Source: Paenibacillus macerans | GTDB taxonomy: Bacteria > Bacillota > Bacilli > Paenibacillales > Paenibacillaceae | Direction: 5' to 3' | Length of the DNA: 64,000 bases | NCBI RefSeq assembly: GCF_900454495.1 | Contig: NZ_UGSI01000001.1 | Span: 992,001 to 1,056,000 of the forward strand | Shown: piece after piece, positions 7,571-15,775 of the stretch | How the letters are laid out: every line of letters starts with the position of its first letter | Position numbering within the stretch: the first letter of the stretch is position 1 | Translations under genes and position numbers: made by a program | Notes under the pieces: generated by a model | Database searches by the model: none | What the model was told of the DNA's origin: nothing | What the model saw: only the letters and a program-made list of their open reading frames with translations

Positions 7571-8365
7571 TTGCAGGTTATTAAAAATATGTTCAAAATT
7601 CTATCTGCAACTTGCTTAGTAGGTCTCTGTATTACATCGATGGTTTCGGCTGAATCTCAAAATGACCAAGTCCCTGATAGAATGAATGCTGGAACCGTGA
7701 TTGAATATGATGCGAATAATCAGATGGTGATCGTTGAAGAGGGAACACCTGTAACTGAATCTAATTCCAGTGTGAAGCCATTGAAATCCAACCTTACCCC
7801 GGACGAACAAAAGGCGCTTGATGAAGAAAATCAATTAGTAAACGAGATTAAAGCGGAAGCGGCAAACTATCCGGTATATAAAATTGAAAATCCAGCACCG
7901 CAACCCGGTTTGCGAGTTGAGTATGACGGCGAAGGCTATATTAAACAATTTCTTATCCAAGACGATGGTGTCTTTGTTCCTTTTAAATATAAGGCTTTGC
8001 CAGAAGGAACCAGAAAGCCGGTTGGAACCTACACCTATGGTAAACATGATAATACGATAATCATTTCAAAAAGCAAAGTGCAAGGTGAAGGGCGAATAAC
8101 CAATTTTACGGATAAAAAGGGAGAAAACGAACGTAAATTACAACGTGGCGATGCGGCTACTCGGGGTGACATTGATAATCCAAAACATGGAACTAGACTG
8201 CGTGTTAGAAATTTGGATAATGACGAATCGGGTACTGTAGAAAAAAGGGATAATGGTGCTCTTCATGATGCAGTTTTGGATCTTTGGAAAACGACCGTAG
8301 AGGATTTTGGGGTAGACTGGTCAGAATACGTATCGTTTAGTGGGCGGTATTATTACAGTTTTTAA
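7571..8365 (+). CDS. Secreted protein with C-terminal double-psi beta-barrel-like (RlpA-like) region
   Basis: 264 residues from a TTG start, chosen because AAAGGAGATG lies 7-16 bases upstream. Residues 1-27 form a signal peptide (Lys, hydrophobic LSATCLVGLCITSMV, then SAES), so it is exported. The middle is charged and unremarkable. The last 70 residues, from GDAATRGDIDNPKHGTRL through RVRNLDNDESGTVEKRDNG to DAVLDLW, resemble the VRVTNLDNGRSVVVRVNDRG..DLS pattern of RlpA/expansin-type double-psi barrels, which act on or bind peptidoglycan. That match is by eye and moderate. The WalR-like box upstream would fit a cell-wall role. Confidence 0.65.
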   Translation: MQVIKNMFKILSATCLVGLCITSMVSAESQNDQVPDRMNAGTVIEYDANNQMVIVEEGTPVTESNSSVKPLKSNLTPDEQKALDEENQLVNEIKAEAANYPVYKIENPAPQPGLRVEYDGEGYIKQFLIQDDGVFVPFKYKALPEGTRKPVGTYTYGKHDNTIIISKSKVQGEGRITNFTDKKGENERKLQRGDAATRGDIDNPKHGTRLRVRNLDNDESGTVEKRDNGALHDAVLDLWKTTVEDFGVDWSEYVSFSGRYYYSF

Positions 8366-8382
8366 TACAACAAATAGGTTGT

Positions 8383-8410
8383 ACCCGGGGACAATATATT
8401 GTTCCCGGGT
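8383..8410. terminator. Near-perfect 28-bp palindrome between two genes
   Basis: ACCCGGG arms enclose the self-complementary ACAATATATTGT. Followed by only TTTC, so it could be a weak terminator/attenuator of the 7571 gene or a processing or binding site. Confidence 0.5.
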
Positions 8411-8431
8411 TTCATAACAAAGGTGGGGAAT

Positions 8432-9478
8432 ATGGGAAGAATAAACGTTGGTATGAAATTAGTTATATTGTTTCTTTTAACCGCTTCATTGGTCAGTTGC
8501 AGTCCTATGTATAGTAAAATATCCGATAAGTCCCTGAATAATGATTTAAGCGACTATCTGAGCATCACTTATACCAAGTATACGAACGGGACGGATACAA
8601 ACGATGGCATGACGATGGAGGTGTACAGTTATGAGCTTAACAGCAAAAAGTTGACTAAAGTGACGGAATTACCCTATACATCACAATATCCCCTAACGTC
8701 GGCTTCTTTACCGGAGCAGAAAATTTACTATTCTGGGGAGGGGGAGCAGGATGAAGACGAACTTTTTGTTTATGATTTAAAGACACAAGTTTCAAAGCAG
8801 CTAAGTTCCAATCTTTTTGCGATCAACAGTATTGTTCCTTTTACTGCCGATAACAAGCTGATTATGGTAGCGGTAAAACAAGGCGAAAGAAACTTGAAAA
8901 TTGGCTTTTTTGATAAGGAAACCGGTGATATTCGCTTTGTGAATGATCAAGATTTGGATACCACTACGTGGGACATCGCTTATAATCCGGAAACCAACAA
9001 AACGTATGCGGCCCAATACTCTGAAGCCCAGGACTACATTCAATTAAGGAAAGCAAATAAAGCGCATAAGGATATGATCCCGCCTAATCACTCGATCGTT
9101 GAGATCGACAATGCAACGCTAGCGACTCGCAAAATCATCGAACTGAAAGAGGAGCAAATTCTATGTTTAACCGTAAGCGGTGAGCAAATTCTGATAGCCA
9201 CGACAAAAGTGATTAATGGCAGTTCGGTGGAGTATAGCATGATTAATGTTAACACAGGTGAAAGAACGAAAATAGATTTACCTTTTATAGCGAGAAGCGG
9301 TATAGCTCTGTCTAAGGATGGGAAAGGCATTTATTACTTGGGTGAAGACGCAAATGCCAAAGCAGATCAAAGAGGGGTATTTTATCTCGACCTGACAACT
9401 AAGAAAGCGGAGCCAATATTTCTTCAAGATGACGGGTTTATCAATAATTTCAGTTACATTCGACCCGGTTCTAAATAG
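8432..9478 (+). CDS. Lipoprotein of unknown function, probable beta-propeller
   Basis: 348 residues from the ATG at 8432, preceded by AAGGTGGGG; an upstream in-frame GTG at 8399 lies inside the palindrome and was rejected. A lipoprotein signal ends in LVSC-SP near residue 27, so the protein is anchored outside the cell. The rest shows repeating beta-strand segments with alternating turns (for example LFVYDLKTQ, IGFFDKETGDI, MINVNTGERT, GVFYLDLTTK) spaced about 45-60 residues, typical of a WD40/TolB-like propeller. No specific family is recognised. A partial decayed copy of its 5' end lies at 9596-9641. Confidence 0.7.
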   Translation: MGRINVGMKLVILFLLTASLVSCSPMYSKISDKSLNNDLSDYLSITYTKYTNGTDTNDGMTMEVYSYELNSKKLTKVTELPYTSQYPLTSASLPEQKIYYSGEGEQDEDELFVYDLKTQVSKQLSSNLFAINSIVPFTADNKLIMVAVKQGERNLKIGFFDKETGDIRFVNDQDLDTTTWDIAYNPETNKTYAAQYSEAQDYIQLRKANKAHKDMIPPNHSIVEIDNATLATRKIIELKEEQILCLTVSGEQILIATTKVINGSSVEYSMINVNTGERTKIDLPFIARSGIALSKDGKGIYYLGEDANAKADQRGVFYLDLTTKKAEPIFLQDDGFINNFSYIRPGSK

Positions 9479-9500
9479 CAGCAAATGAAGGGGGAAAGTC

Positions 9501-9560
9501 GAGCGGGATCCGTCCAAACCTCAATAATCGAGAAGTTTGGGGCGTTGGATTCCGCTTTAA
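9501..9560 (+). terminator. Long hairpin after the lipoprotein gene
   Basis: AGCGGGATCC pairs with GGATTCCGCT and CCAAAC with GTTTGG inside it, followed by TTTAATTT. Probable terminator of the lipoprotein gene. Confidence 0.65.
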
Positions 9561-9595
9561 TTTATTGAAAGTGATGTTCATGTATGGCTGGTCTT

Positions 9596-9641
9596 ATAAC
9601 AAAGGTGGGGAATATGGGAAGAATAAACGGGTGTACAGTTA
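9596..9641 (+). pseudogene. Internally deleted copy of the lipoprotein gene's ribosome site and start
   Basis: Bases 9596-9629 repeat 8414-8447 exactly (ribosome site, ATG and first five codons), then 9630-9641 jumps to match 8620-8631, as if 172 bases were lost. What remains is a 23-codon frame starting MGRING at 9614 and ending in the next terminator. Confidence 0.7.
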
Positions 9642-9644
9642 AAA

Positions 9645-9681
9645 ATGCCGGTTTCCTGGGATCAGGAGCCGGTATTTTTTT
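9645..9681 (+). terminator. Intrinsic terminator
   Basis: ATGCCGG..CCTG stem with CAGG..CCGGTAT followed by seven T, just ahead of the sigma-factor transcription unit. Confidence 0.75.
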
Positions 9682-9762
9682 GTAATGGAACCGGAGGAAA
9701 GGCGTATTAACTGTTGAATTACTTGGCCAGGTAATACATTGGCGAAAGGAGATTCTCAAGTG

Positions 9763-10329
9763 ATGCAAGACCGCGCGCTGCTTCACCCTTTCATGCAGGA
9801 GGAGATCAGGGAAGAGACGGAAATAGACAGGCTGTTTACAGAGATTTTTGAAGCCTACTATAAACGGATTTTCAACTATATCGGCTATCGTGTGAGCAGC
9901 ATTCATACGGCCGAGGATCTGACGAGTGTGGTGTTTGAGAAAATATTAAGCAAGCTGGATACGTATTCGCAAAACAAAGCTCCTTTTGAGGTATGGATGT
10001 TCGCGATCGCCAGAAATGTCGTGAACGACTACTACAGAAGGCAAAAAAGACGGCAGTTTTTCTCGCTGGAAGCGGTCAGGGAACTGGTATCAAGCAAAAA
10101 AGACCCGGAAAACCTGATCCTGCGGGAAGAGCGGAGCGACAAACTGATCGGTGCGCTGAACAAACTGGATGAAAGAGAGCGGAATCTGGTGGCGCTGAAA
10201 TTCGGAGCCTGTCTCCGGAACACGGAAGTTGCCCAGATTACCGGGTTGTCCGAAAGCAATATCGGCGTGATTCTCTACCGTGCCATGAAAAAACTGAAAG
10301 CTGAACTTGGGAGTGTGGATCAGTTATGA
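9763..10329 (+). CDS. ECF-type RNA polymerase sigma factor
   Basis: About 188 residues; ATG 9763 (or GTG 9760 just before) follows AAAGGAG. Region 2 is seen as FEAYYKRIFNYIGYR..AEDLTSVVFEKILSKL (residues 30-65) with the region 2.4-like WMFAIARNVVNDYYRRQKRR. Region 4 is LDERERNLVALKFGACLRN followed by the helix-turn-helix VAQITGLSESNIGVILYRA. No C-terminal extension. The following gene overlaps by ATGA and encodes a membrane-anchored partner, the standard sigma/anti-sigma layout in which membrane or wall stress releases the sigma factor. Confidence 0.9.
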   Translation: MQDRALLHPFMQEEIREETEIDRLFTEIFEAYYKRIFNYIGYRVSSIHTAEDLTSVVFEKILSKLDTYSQNKAPFEVWMFAIARNVVNDYYRRQKRRQFFSLEAVRELVSSKKDPENLILREERSDKLIGALNKLDERERNLVALKFGACLRNTEVAQITGLSESNIGVILYRAMKKLKAELGSVDQL

Positions 10330-11168
10330 GACTCAAAGGCAACAACGATAAGTTCTTGCGTGATATGGAGGCTTGCCAGCACGGTGCAGTTCCCGGTGAT
10401 CTGGCCGATACAAAAGAAAACCGTGAGCTGCTGGAGCTCAGTCAAGCGCTGTCCGGCAAGGATTTCAGCCAATATTCCAACCGCAGCGCCGTGCTGTTTA
10501 AAGTACGGACCATGAACAATAAACAGGAGGCAAACACAATGAAAAATAAACGCGGATTCAAACGTCCTGCCATCGCGCTGAGCGCGACACTGGCTGCCGG
10601 AGTACTGAGCATAGCCATTGCCCAGCCTTCCTTTGCACAGGATATAGTAGATAAAGTGCTGGCTTCGTTCAATCTGGGACATATTGAGGTCGCACAGACA
10701 GAACCTCAGGCACAACCGGCAGAATCAACGGGCAAGCAGTCTGTTAAAAAGGAAGAGCGGGACCCGGACATCGCGGAGCATATACTCAGCATAAAGGACA
10801 CAACGAAGCTGGCCGACTATGCCGACTTTCCGGTAAAGCTCCCGCAGTATTTGCCAGAGGGATACGCCTTCGACAGCGCGGAATTTTATCGTGACGCGGA
10901 GGAGGTAAGCGGCAAATATGTCACTCTCCATTTTACAAACGAGGAGACAAAAGGCAGTATCTACATGCAGCAGCGGCTGCCTGATGAAGAAACCGCGTAC
11001 AGCACGGGTACGGACGGCAAGCTTGAGGAATTGCAGTTGAATGGCGTTAAAGCAATCCTGATGGATGACAGAGCTCTGCTTTGGGAAACCAAGGACGCAT
11101 TATATTACCTCTCCAGTCGTAGTGTGGACAGAAACGAAATCATCCGCATTGCCGAGTCGATCCGCTAA
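10326..11168 (+). CDS. Putative anti-sigma factor with extracytoplasmic DUF4367-like domain
   Basis: 280 residues, translationally coupled to the sigma gene by a 4-base overlap. A short cytoplasmic N-terminus (1-75) precedes one hydrophobic segment, PAIALSATLAAGVLSIAIA (about 80-100), then a Gln/Pro-rich linker and an external domain. The external part, FPVKLPQYLPEGYAFDSAEF..YVTLHFTN..GSIYMQQ, matches the DUF4367 pattern found in many Bacillota anti-sigma-like proteins. The cytoplasmic part has no obvious zinc-binding HxxxCxxC. Anti-sigma role is inferred from position and topology. Confidence 0.78.
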   Translation: MRLKGNNDKFLRDMEACQHGAVPGDLADTKENRELLELSQALSGKDFSQYSNRSAVLFKVRTMNNKQEANTMKNKRGFKRPAIALSATLAAGVLSIAIAQPSFAQDIVDKVLASFNLGHIEVAQTEPQAQPAESTGKQSVKKEERDPDIAEHILSIKDTTKLADYADFPVKLPQYLPEGYAFDSAEFYRDAEEVSGKYVTLHFTNEETKGSIYMQQRLPDEETAYSTGTDGKLEELQLNGVKAILMDDRALLWETKDALYYLSSRSVDRNEIIRIAESIR

Positions 11169-11225
11169 TTACTAAATCGAAAGACGTTTATTGGATTTAC
11201 GCAATTTGCTCAATTCAAGATGATT

Positions 11226-11259
11226 GGCCGTACGGGATTTGGTCCTGTGCGGCTTTTTT
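11226..11259 (+). terminator. Intrinsic terminator after the sigma/anti-sigma operon
   Basis: GCCGTACGGGA pairs with TCCTGTGCGGC (two G-T pairs), then six T. Confidence 0.8.
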
Positions 11260-11289
11260 CTATGGCTATCTATTTATCAGCCTCCCTTC

Positions 11290-11405
11290 AATGGTCCTCA
11301 CTAAGCAAAAGAGGGAGCAGCTTGATACGTGTATGCGAATTGGACAGCCTTTGCGTTGCTAAGACGGACCCCAGCGACCTTAAACGGTCCATAACAGGGG
11401 CTGCA
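11290..11405. repeat. Possible degenerate intergenic repeat (three units)
   Basis: In the 347-base gap 11169-11515, GGTCC..ACTAAGCAAAAG (about 11292), its inverted relative TTGCTAAGACGGACCCC (about 11357-11373) and CGGTCCATAACAGGGGCTGC (about 11386-11405) resemble one another and are about 50 bases apart. Weaker than the other arrays here. The rest of the gap (11406-11515) is AT-rich and holds the promoter region of the VgrG operon, without a clear -35/-10 pair. Confidence 0.3.
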
Positions 11406-11515
11406 ATCCTTACGTTATATTAAAACCTATACAATATTGACCGATATAGGGATATATAGAGATTTAATGGAACTATATGGATTATTGTTAAAAAATTAAT
11501 ACGGGCAGGTGGAAC

Positions 11516-13018
11516 ATGGACGGGAAGATTACGCTTAGCCAAATCGAAATTATGCCTTACCAATTGATACATCTTCATGAACTGAAAGTCGTAAAAACGG
11601 CGAACGATCATGCCCGCTTGATTTTTGCCGGGACGGTTGATGAAAACTTACGCGACTATTACATGAAGGCTTCGGATGAAGAGACGCAGGTGAAGGTTTT
11701 TGTTAAAGATGGGGAAGGGGGCCGGCATGCTCTGTTTCGGGGAATCGCCCTGGACGTTAAGGTCAAGACGGTTAACGGGATTAACTATATGACGGTTGAG
11801 GCCATCTCCCATACGCACCAGCTGGATATGAAGCGGCGGAAGCGGTCGTTTCAAAACCCGCGCCTGACCTATACCGAGTTAATCAAAAGCATTGTGGCGG
11901 AGTACGGAAAAGAAGCCGATGTGTTGGACGTCGCTTCCAGCGGCAAAGCGATCGGCACCTTTGTGATGCAGTACGATGAGACGGATTGGGAGTTTTTGAA
12001 GCGCTTGGCTTCCCATTTCTACTCACCGCTAATTCCGGCTGTCGGATACGGGGTGCCCAAGTTGTATTTCGGGATGCCGATGGGCTTAAGCAAGGGGGAA
12101 CTGCAGGTCCATAACTACAAAGCCGTAAAAAGAGTCTCCGCCTACCAGACGGCTGCGGAAAACCGCATTCCCGGGGTACGGAACGAGGATTTTCTGCAAT
12201 ATGAGGTGGAGGCGGACAAGCTGATGGAGCCGGGGCATGAGGTGCTGTTTCAGGGGCGGCCGTGGCTGGTCGCCGAAGCGGTAAGCGAGCTGCGGCAAGG
12301 CTTGCTGAAGCACAGCTATAAGCTGAGCCCGCGCAGCGGACTGCGTCCGATCAAAATGTTCAATCGGGCGATTATCGGGGCGTCCATTCACGGCAAGGTA
12401 CTGGCGGTGCGGAAGGACAAGGTGCAGGTAAAGCTGGATATGGACGAGCAGGTCGATCCGGCCACCGATTTCTGGTTTCCTTACTCGACCATCTATGCAT
12501 CGGAGGGACAGACGGGCTGGTATTGCATGCCGGAGGTCGGCGACCAGTTGCGCATCTATTTTCCCAGCTACAAAGAGGAAGAAGGCTACGCGATCAGTTC
12601 GGTAAAACGGACAAACCCGGCTTCGGCACCTTTAAAAAGCCAGACGTCCGCAGCTGCGGCAGCCCCGGGAAAAGCGGCGGCAGCCTCAGCCTCCGAGCCG
12701 CATAGCTCAGACAATGGCGAGGATGTGATGGCCGATCCGGCGGTGAAAACGCTGCAAACGAAATACGGCAAAAAAATCGTGCTGGCCCCGGACAAAATCG
12801 TGATCTCCTCGGGCGGAATGTCCATCATCATCAGCGACAGCGAGGGAATTACGATCAAAAGCGACAAGGATATCGGCATTACGGCGGGTGGAGAGCTGGT
12901 ATTGTCCTCCCAGATGCTGCAGCTGTCGGCGGACAAAATCGAATTATCCGGCAAGGGCAGCACCTTGTCTTTGGAAGAGGAGATTTTATTGTCCGGGTCG
13001 GAAATCAAAATGAACTGA
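11516..13018 (+). CDS. VgrG/Pvc8-like spike protein (no toxin extension)
   Basis: 500 residues, first gene of a contractile-injection-type island. N-terminal gpD/gp27-like part: YDETDWEFLKRLASHFYSPL near residue 155 is the hallmark 'etDw-FLkRLa' motif of VgrG, T4 gp27 and phage D proteins. Residues about 285-365 form the gp5-type OB fold (GASIHGKVLAVRKDKVQVKL .. PEVGDQLRIYFP). After an Ala/Ser-rich hinge (380-405), residues 420-500 are short repeated beta strands (IVLAPDKIVI, ITIKSDKDI, LQLSADKIELSG) like the needle of gp5/VgrG. ATG with CAGGTGG upstream. It would form the trimeric spike on which a PAAR tip sits. No sheath or tube gene accompanies it. Confidence 0.82.
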   Translation: MDGKITLSQIEIMPYQLIHLHELKVVKTANDHARLIFAGTVDENLRDYYMKASDEETQVKVFVKDGEGGRHALFRGIALDVKVKTVNGINYMTVEAISHTHQLDMKRRKRSFQNPRLTYTELIKSIVAEYGKEADVLDVASSGKAIGTFVMQYDETDWEFLKRLASHFYSPLIPAVGYGVPKLYFGMPMGLSKGELQVHNYKAVKRVSAYQTAAENRIPGVRNEDFLQYEVEADKLMEPGHEVLFQGRPWLVAEAVSELRQGLLKHSYKLSPRSGLRPIKMFNRAIIGASIHGKVLAVRKDKVQVKLDMDEQVDPATDFWFPYSTIYASEGQTGWYCMPEVGDQLRIYFPSYKEEEGYAISSVKRTNPASAPLKSQTSAAAAAPGKAAAASASEPHSSDNGEDVMADPAVKTLQTKYGKKIVLAPDKIVISSGGMSIIISDSEGITIKSDKDIGITAGGELVLSSQMLQLSADKIELSGKGSTLSLEEEILLSGSEIKMN

Positions 13019-13032
13019 TGCGAGGAACGCCT

Positions 13033-14139
13033 ATGAATAAGCAGGATGTGTTACGGCAACTTTCGGAAGAAAAAGTACTCCCTTTGCTTGGTGACTGTCT
13101 TCAGGAGGCGGAGCTGGAGTTTTTGCATAACCGGCAGCGGCTGACGGAACAACTGAAAGCGTCTTTTGCTGCGTTATGCCGCCAGGCTTCCGACATGCAG
13201 CAGCGTTCGCAAAAAGCGCCGATCGCCTATATTCATTATTCCATGCTGCGCACCTCCTTGCTGGATCAATCCTTTACGTATTTGCTAGCGGCCGATTCGC
13301 GCGAATTTTATTTTGACGAGGCCGAGTGTGCGGTTACGTATGACGCCGGCTGGGCCTACCGGAGTTATTCGCGCCTTTTGGCCGAATTGGAACGGGAAAG
13401 CAAGAAATATATGGGGCTGCTGAGCGGGGCCGATGCGGAGCGGCTGGCGCTCGAGTGCGCTCCCGCGTTTGACCAATACGTCACCGCTTTATTGCGGACA
13501 GCTATGCCTGAACTCGTAAAAGTTCCCGAGTTTGCCGCGCTCGACAAAGCTGACCGGCTGCAGATCAGGACGGGGGAACTGATGGACCGGGGCGAGATAT
13601 TGTACTGGGAGGAGAAGCAGGCGGGCGAGGCGGAAAAAATACAGGCGCTTCTCGAATCGGATGAGGGGGATCGCGGAAGGCTGGCTTATGCCCATTTTCG
13701 CAGCTTGTCGTTAACCGGGCAAAGCTTTAACGGAAAGAAGATGCCGTATTCCGATTTCAGCCGGGGCTACCTTAGTTTCTGCCGCTTTGTGGAATGCAAC
13801 TTGGTCGGGACGAGTTGGCGGGGAGCAAACCTAAACGGGGCGGAGTTCCGCGGAAGCCTGCTTACCGACGCCGATTTTACCGATAGCGATCTGCAGGGCG
13901 CGGTATTCGTGAATATCGGCCGGCTGGAGCCGCTGGATTCCATTTACCGCCTGCCGGGACTGCTGGGCTTGCGCTTCGATCGGGCTAGGCTGGACGGGGC
14001 GGATTTTACTGCGGCGGGTTTAAACGGAAGGGTCAGCTTTCACGAGGCTTCGCTGGAAGGCACGCGCTTTCGCGCTTTGGACCGGGAGAAATTGGACCTG
14101 AGCGAGGAGCAGGCAGGATCGGTTCATTGGATCGAATAG
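13033..14139 (+). CDS. Pentapeptide-repeat protein of the VgrG island
   Basis: 368 residues. ATG 13033 was chosen over 13018 because CGAGGAA lies 7 bases before it. Residues 1-220 are helical and unrecognised, with two internal cysteines. From about 225 on come A(D/N)LXX-type repeats: FNGKKMPYSDFSRGYLSFCRF, NLVGTSWRGANLNGAEFRGSLLTDADFTDSDLQGAVF and LDGADFTAAGLNGRVSF, predicting a right-handed quadrilateral beta-helix. In type VI clusters pentapeptide proteins often sit next to PAAR/VgrG genes as tip or adaptor parts. Its position between the first VgrG and the PAAR-like gene suggests such a role; this is inference. Confidence 0.75.
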   Translation: MNKQDVLRQLSEEKVLPLLGDCLQEAELEFLHNRQRLTEQLKASFAALCRQASDMQQRSQKAPIAYIHYSMLRTSLLDQSFTYLLAADSREFYFDEAECAVTYDAGWAYRSYSRLLAELERESKKYMGLLSGADAERLALECAPAFDQYVTALLRTAMPELVKVPEFAALDKADRLQIRTGELMDRGEILYWEEKQAGEAEKIQALLESDEGDRGRLAYAHFRSLSLTGQSFNGKKMPYSDFSRGYLSFCRFVECNLVGTSWRGANLNGAEFRGSLLTDADFTDSDLQGAVFVNIGRLEPLDSIYRLPGLLGLRFDRARLDGADFTAAGLNGRVSFHEASLEGTRFRALDREKLDLSEEQAGSVHWIE

Positions 14140-14146
14140 AGAGGGG

Positions 14147-14683
14147 ATGATGAGGCTGCCTGACTATTTTGTGATGAAAAACGATCCGCGTATAGCACAT
14201 AAACCGGCCGTGCTGCAGATCGACTTGTTGAAGAAGCCCTTTCATGAGCTGCCGCCGGTACAGGTGCTGGAAGCCAGGCCGGACCCCGCGATGGAAGCGG
14301 TGGACTGGATCGCCGATCCGGTACCGCTTTACTCGGACGCGCTGAAAAATATTGCGGAGAAATACAACATTTTTATCCGGTTCAAGAAGGTTTATATCGT
14401 TGATCCTTCATCCGGGAATGACCTGGTCTACTGGCTTGCCGATTATCCGTCCGTGGACGTGTTGTCGCCCGCTACGGAATACCACGTCCATGACGGGTCG
14501 GTGAAACGTCTGGTGCTGGACCGGGGCAAGCTGCGGGGGCATCACATCGTGCAGATTCGCGGACCGAGAAGGGGAGAAAGCTACCTTGCGATCAGCCTCC
14601 ATGCCGCCGAGAGTTTTTTGCGCCGGGGGTTAAGCGGTTTTGTTTTGGAAAAGACCGAACTGGATGGAGGGTATGCTCTGTGA
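14147..14683 (+). CDS. Imm11/DUF1629-like protein
   Basis: 178 residues. The C-terminal half (YSDALKNIAEKYNI .. NDLVYWLADYPSVDVLS .. HAAESFLRRGLSGFVLEKTEL) follows the DUF1629/Imm11 pattern in which a 'subject fails here, gene-product interacts' domain ends with '-l..al...gltGl.f'. Imm11 proteins are usually immunity proteins, yet no toxin precedes this gene, so it may instead serve as an adaptor or structural component. GAGGGG abuts the first ATG; the second ATG three bases on is equally possible. It overlaps the next gene by 4 bases, so the genes 13033-15749 are one tightly packed operon. Family call is tentative. Confidence 0.5.
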   Translation: MMRLPDYFVMKNDPRIAHKPAVLQIDLLKKPFHELPPVQVLEARPDPAMEAVDWIADPVPLYSDALKNIAEKYNIFIRFKKVYIVDPSSGNDLVYWLADYPSVDVLSPATEYHVHDGSVKRLVLDRGKLRGHHIVQIRGPRRGESYLAISLHAAESFLRRGLSGFVLEKTELDGGYAL

Positions 14684-15345
14684 CCGAATATTTGGATGAA
14701 CAGTATTTGACGGCGTACAATCAGCGGCTGATGCACCGGAAGCTGACCGAGGCCGCCAACGACGATTCGTGGATGAGCGTCGGCATGGACGAATGTCTGG
14801 AAGGCCTGGAGCGGGGAACGATTGACTTGCGCGACGGACAAACGATCGGCGTCGCAGGGCGGAGCGCGTTGGGCGGACAGTTGGCGCTTTTGATGCCGGA
14901 ATCGTTTCACCCTGACATTCCGATCGGGCAAGGGAGGCCGGATCCTACGCGCAGTTACTTTCTGGATCGCACGGCCGCCGCAGGCTTTGGAGTGAAATGG
15001 CTGGACATCAAGCTGGGTGAAGCGCAGCTGGAGGCGGTGCGCGATATGATGCTTACGAACAGCTTGTTTGCAAAACCGGAAATGAAGGTTCAGGGAAAGG
15101 GCGTTTACCCTGGGAAGAAGCAGCCGTTTGCTTATTATGAGGCGCTTTTTTTGGCGGGTGCCAAGCCCTTTTACCAGGTAGTGCTGGTTGGTTACTGTCA
15201 GCGTGAAATGGAAGGGAGCAGCGGAAAAGGATTGATGGCCAGTGTGCAGTTTCCTTTGCCGGAAGCGGGGCTTTATTATCCGCTTGCCTTTGCTATGGCG
15301 GGGGCGCTGCGCTGGGAAAAAGCCGAAAAGGAGGTCAGCCGATGA
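14680..15345 (+). CDS. Conserved-looking protein of unknown function in the VgrG island
   Basis: 221 residues, GTG start overlapping the previous stop by 4 bases (GTGA), with GGAGGGTA upstream. I do not recognise a family. Visible: no signal peptide, no long hydrophobic segment, an acidic N-terminus (MTEYLDEQYLTAYNQRLMHR), a glycine-rich mid-part (VAGRSALGGQLALLMPE), and a C-terminal stretch (GKGLMASVQFPLPEAGLYYPLAFAMAGAL) that could be a beta-rich fold. It overlaps the PAAR-like gene by 4 bases. Strict coupling to both neighbours argues that it works with the tip protein, for instance as loading chaperone or adaptor. Confidence 0.55.
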   Translation: MTEYLDEQYLTAYNQRLMHRKLTEAANDDSWMSVGMDECLEGLERGTIDLRDGQTIGVAGRSALGGQLALLMPESFHPDIPIGQGRPDPTRSYFLDRTAAAGFGVKWLDIKLGEAQLEAVRDMMLTNSLFAKPEMKVQGKGVYPGKKQPFAYYEALFLAGAKPFYQVVLVGYCQREMEGSSGKGLMASVQFPLPEAGLYYPLAFAMAGALRWEKAEKEVSR

Positions 15346-15749
15346 ACCTGCAGCAATTATTAATGGCATACAGCTTCGGGGCGTTAAACGCGGAATATTC
15401 TTATGTGGTTCGGGGGGCCGAACTCGAATGCGATCGAGGGAATCGCCCGGGGGTGCTTAATTTGCCGCTCAGCCACGGCGTATATGTCAAAGGCAAGCCG
15501 GTGATGAATATTGCCGATTGCGTCTGCGGACCCGATGCCAACATTAGCAATGTGGGCGCTTTTGGCATGTGTAAATTGTTAAACAATATCTGCAAGCCGA
15601 AAATCGACTTCGGGTCGAAATGGACGGATGGCAAGGAGGATGTTCTGATCGAAGGGGAGCAGGCTCTGCTGAGCAAATCGACGCTGCGCTGCACATGTAA
15701 AAGCCCCGGGGGGATCATTACCATTACGAACGATGGGCAGGGCGGCTGA
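15342..15749 (+). CDS. DUF4280 PAAR-like tip protein
   Basis: 135 residues. The pattern fits DUF4280: YSYVVRGAELECDRG near the start, PVMNIADCVCGPDANISNVGAFGMCKL, then CKPKIDFGSKWTDGKEDVLIEGEQALLSKSTLRCTCKSPGGIITI. Six or more cysteines are spaced as in the family and may bind a metal or form bonds. DUF4280 proteins are regarded as PAAR-like tip proteins of contractile injection systems outside Proteobacteria. ATG inside the end of the preceding gene with AAGGAGG 8-14 bases upstream. Followed 26 bases later by the VgrG-toxin fusion, which it would cap. Confidence 0.75.
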   Translation: MNLQQLLMAYSFGALNAEYSYVVRGAELECDRGNRPGVLNLPLSHGVYVKGKPVMNIADCVCGPDANISNVGAFGMCKLLNNICKPKIDFGSKWTDGKEDVLIEGEQALLSKSTLRCTCKSPGGIITITNDGQGG

Positions 15750-15775
15750 TTTCTCGAGGGAAGGAGGGGAGGAAC

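Noticed and set aside
7422..7619. 65-codon frame before the secreted protein
   Set aside because: No ribosome site at good distance, unusual composition, and it runs across the start signal of the 7571 gene.
8399..8431. Upstream GTG start for the lipoprotein
   Set aside because: It lies within the 28-bp palindrome and would put 11 extra residues before an already complete lipoprotein signal; ATG 8432 has a ribosome site.
11220..11423. 67-codon frame after the anti-sigma gene
   Set aside because: It starts inside the terminator and crosses the repeat units; no ribosome site.
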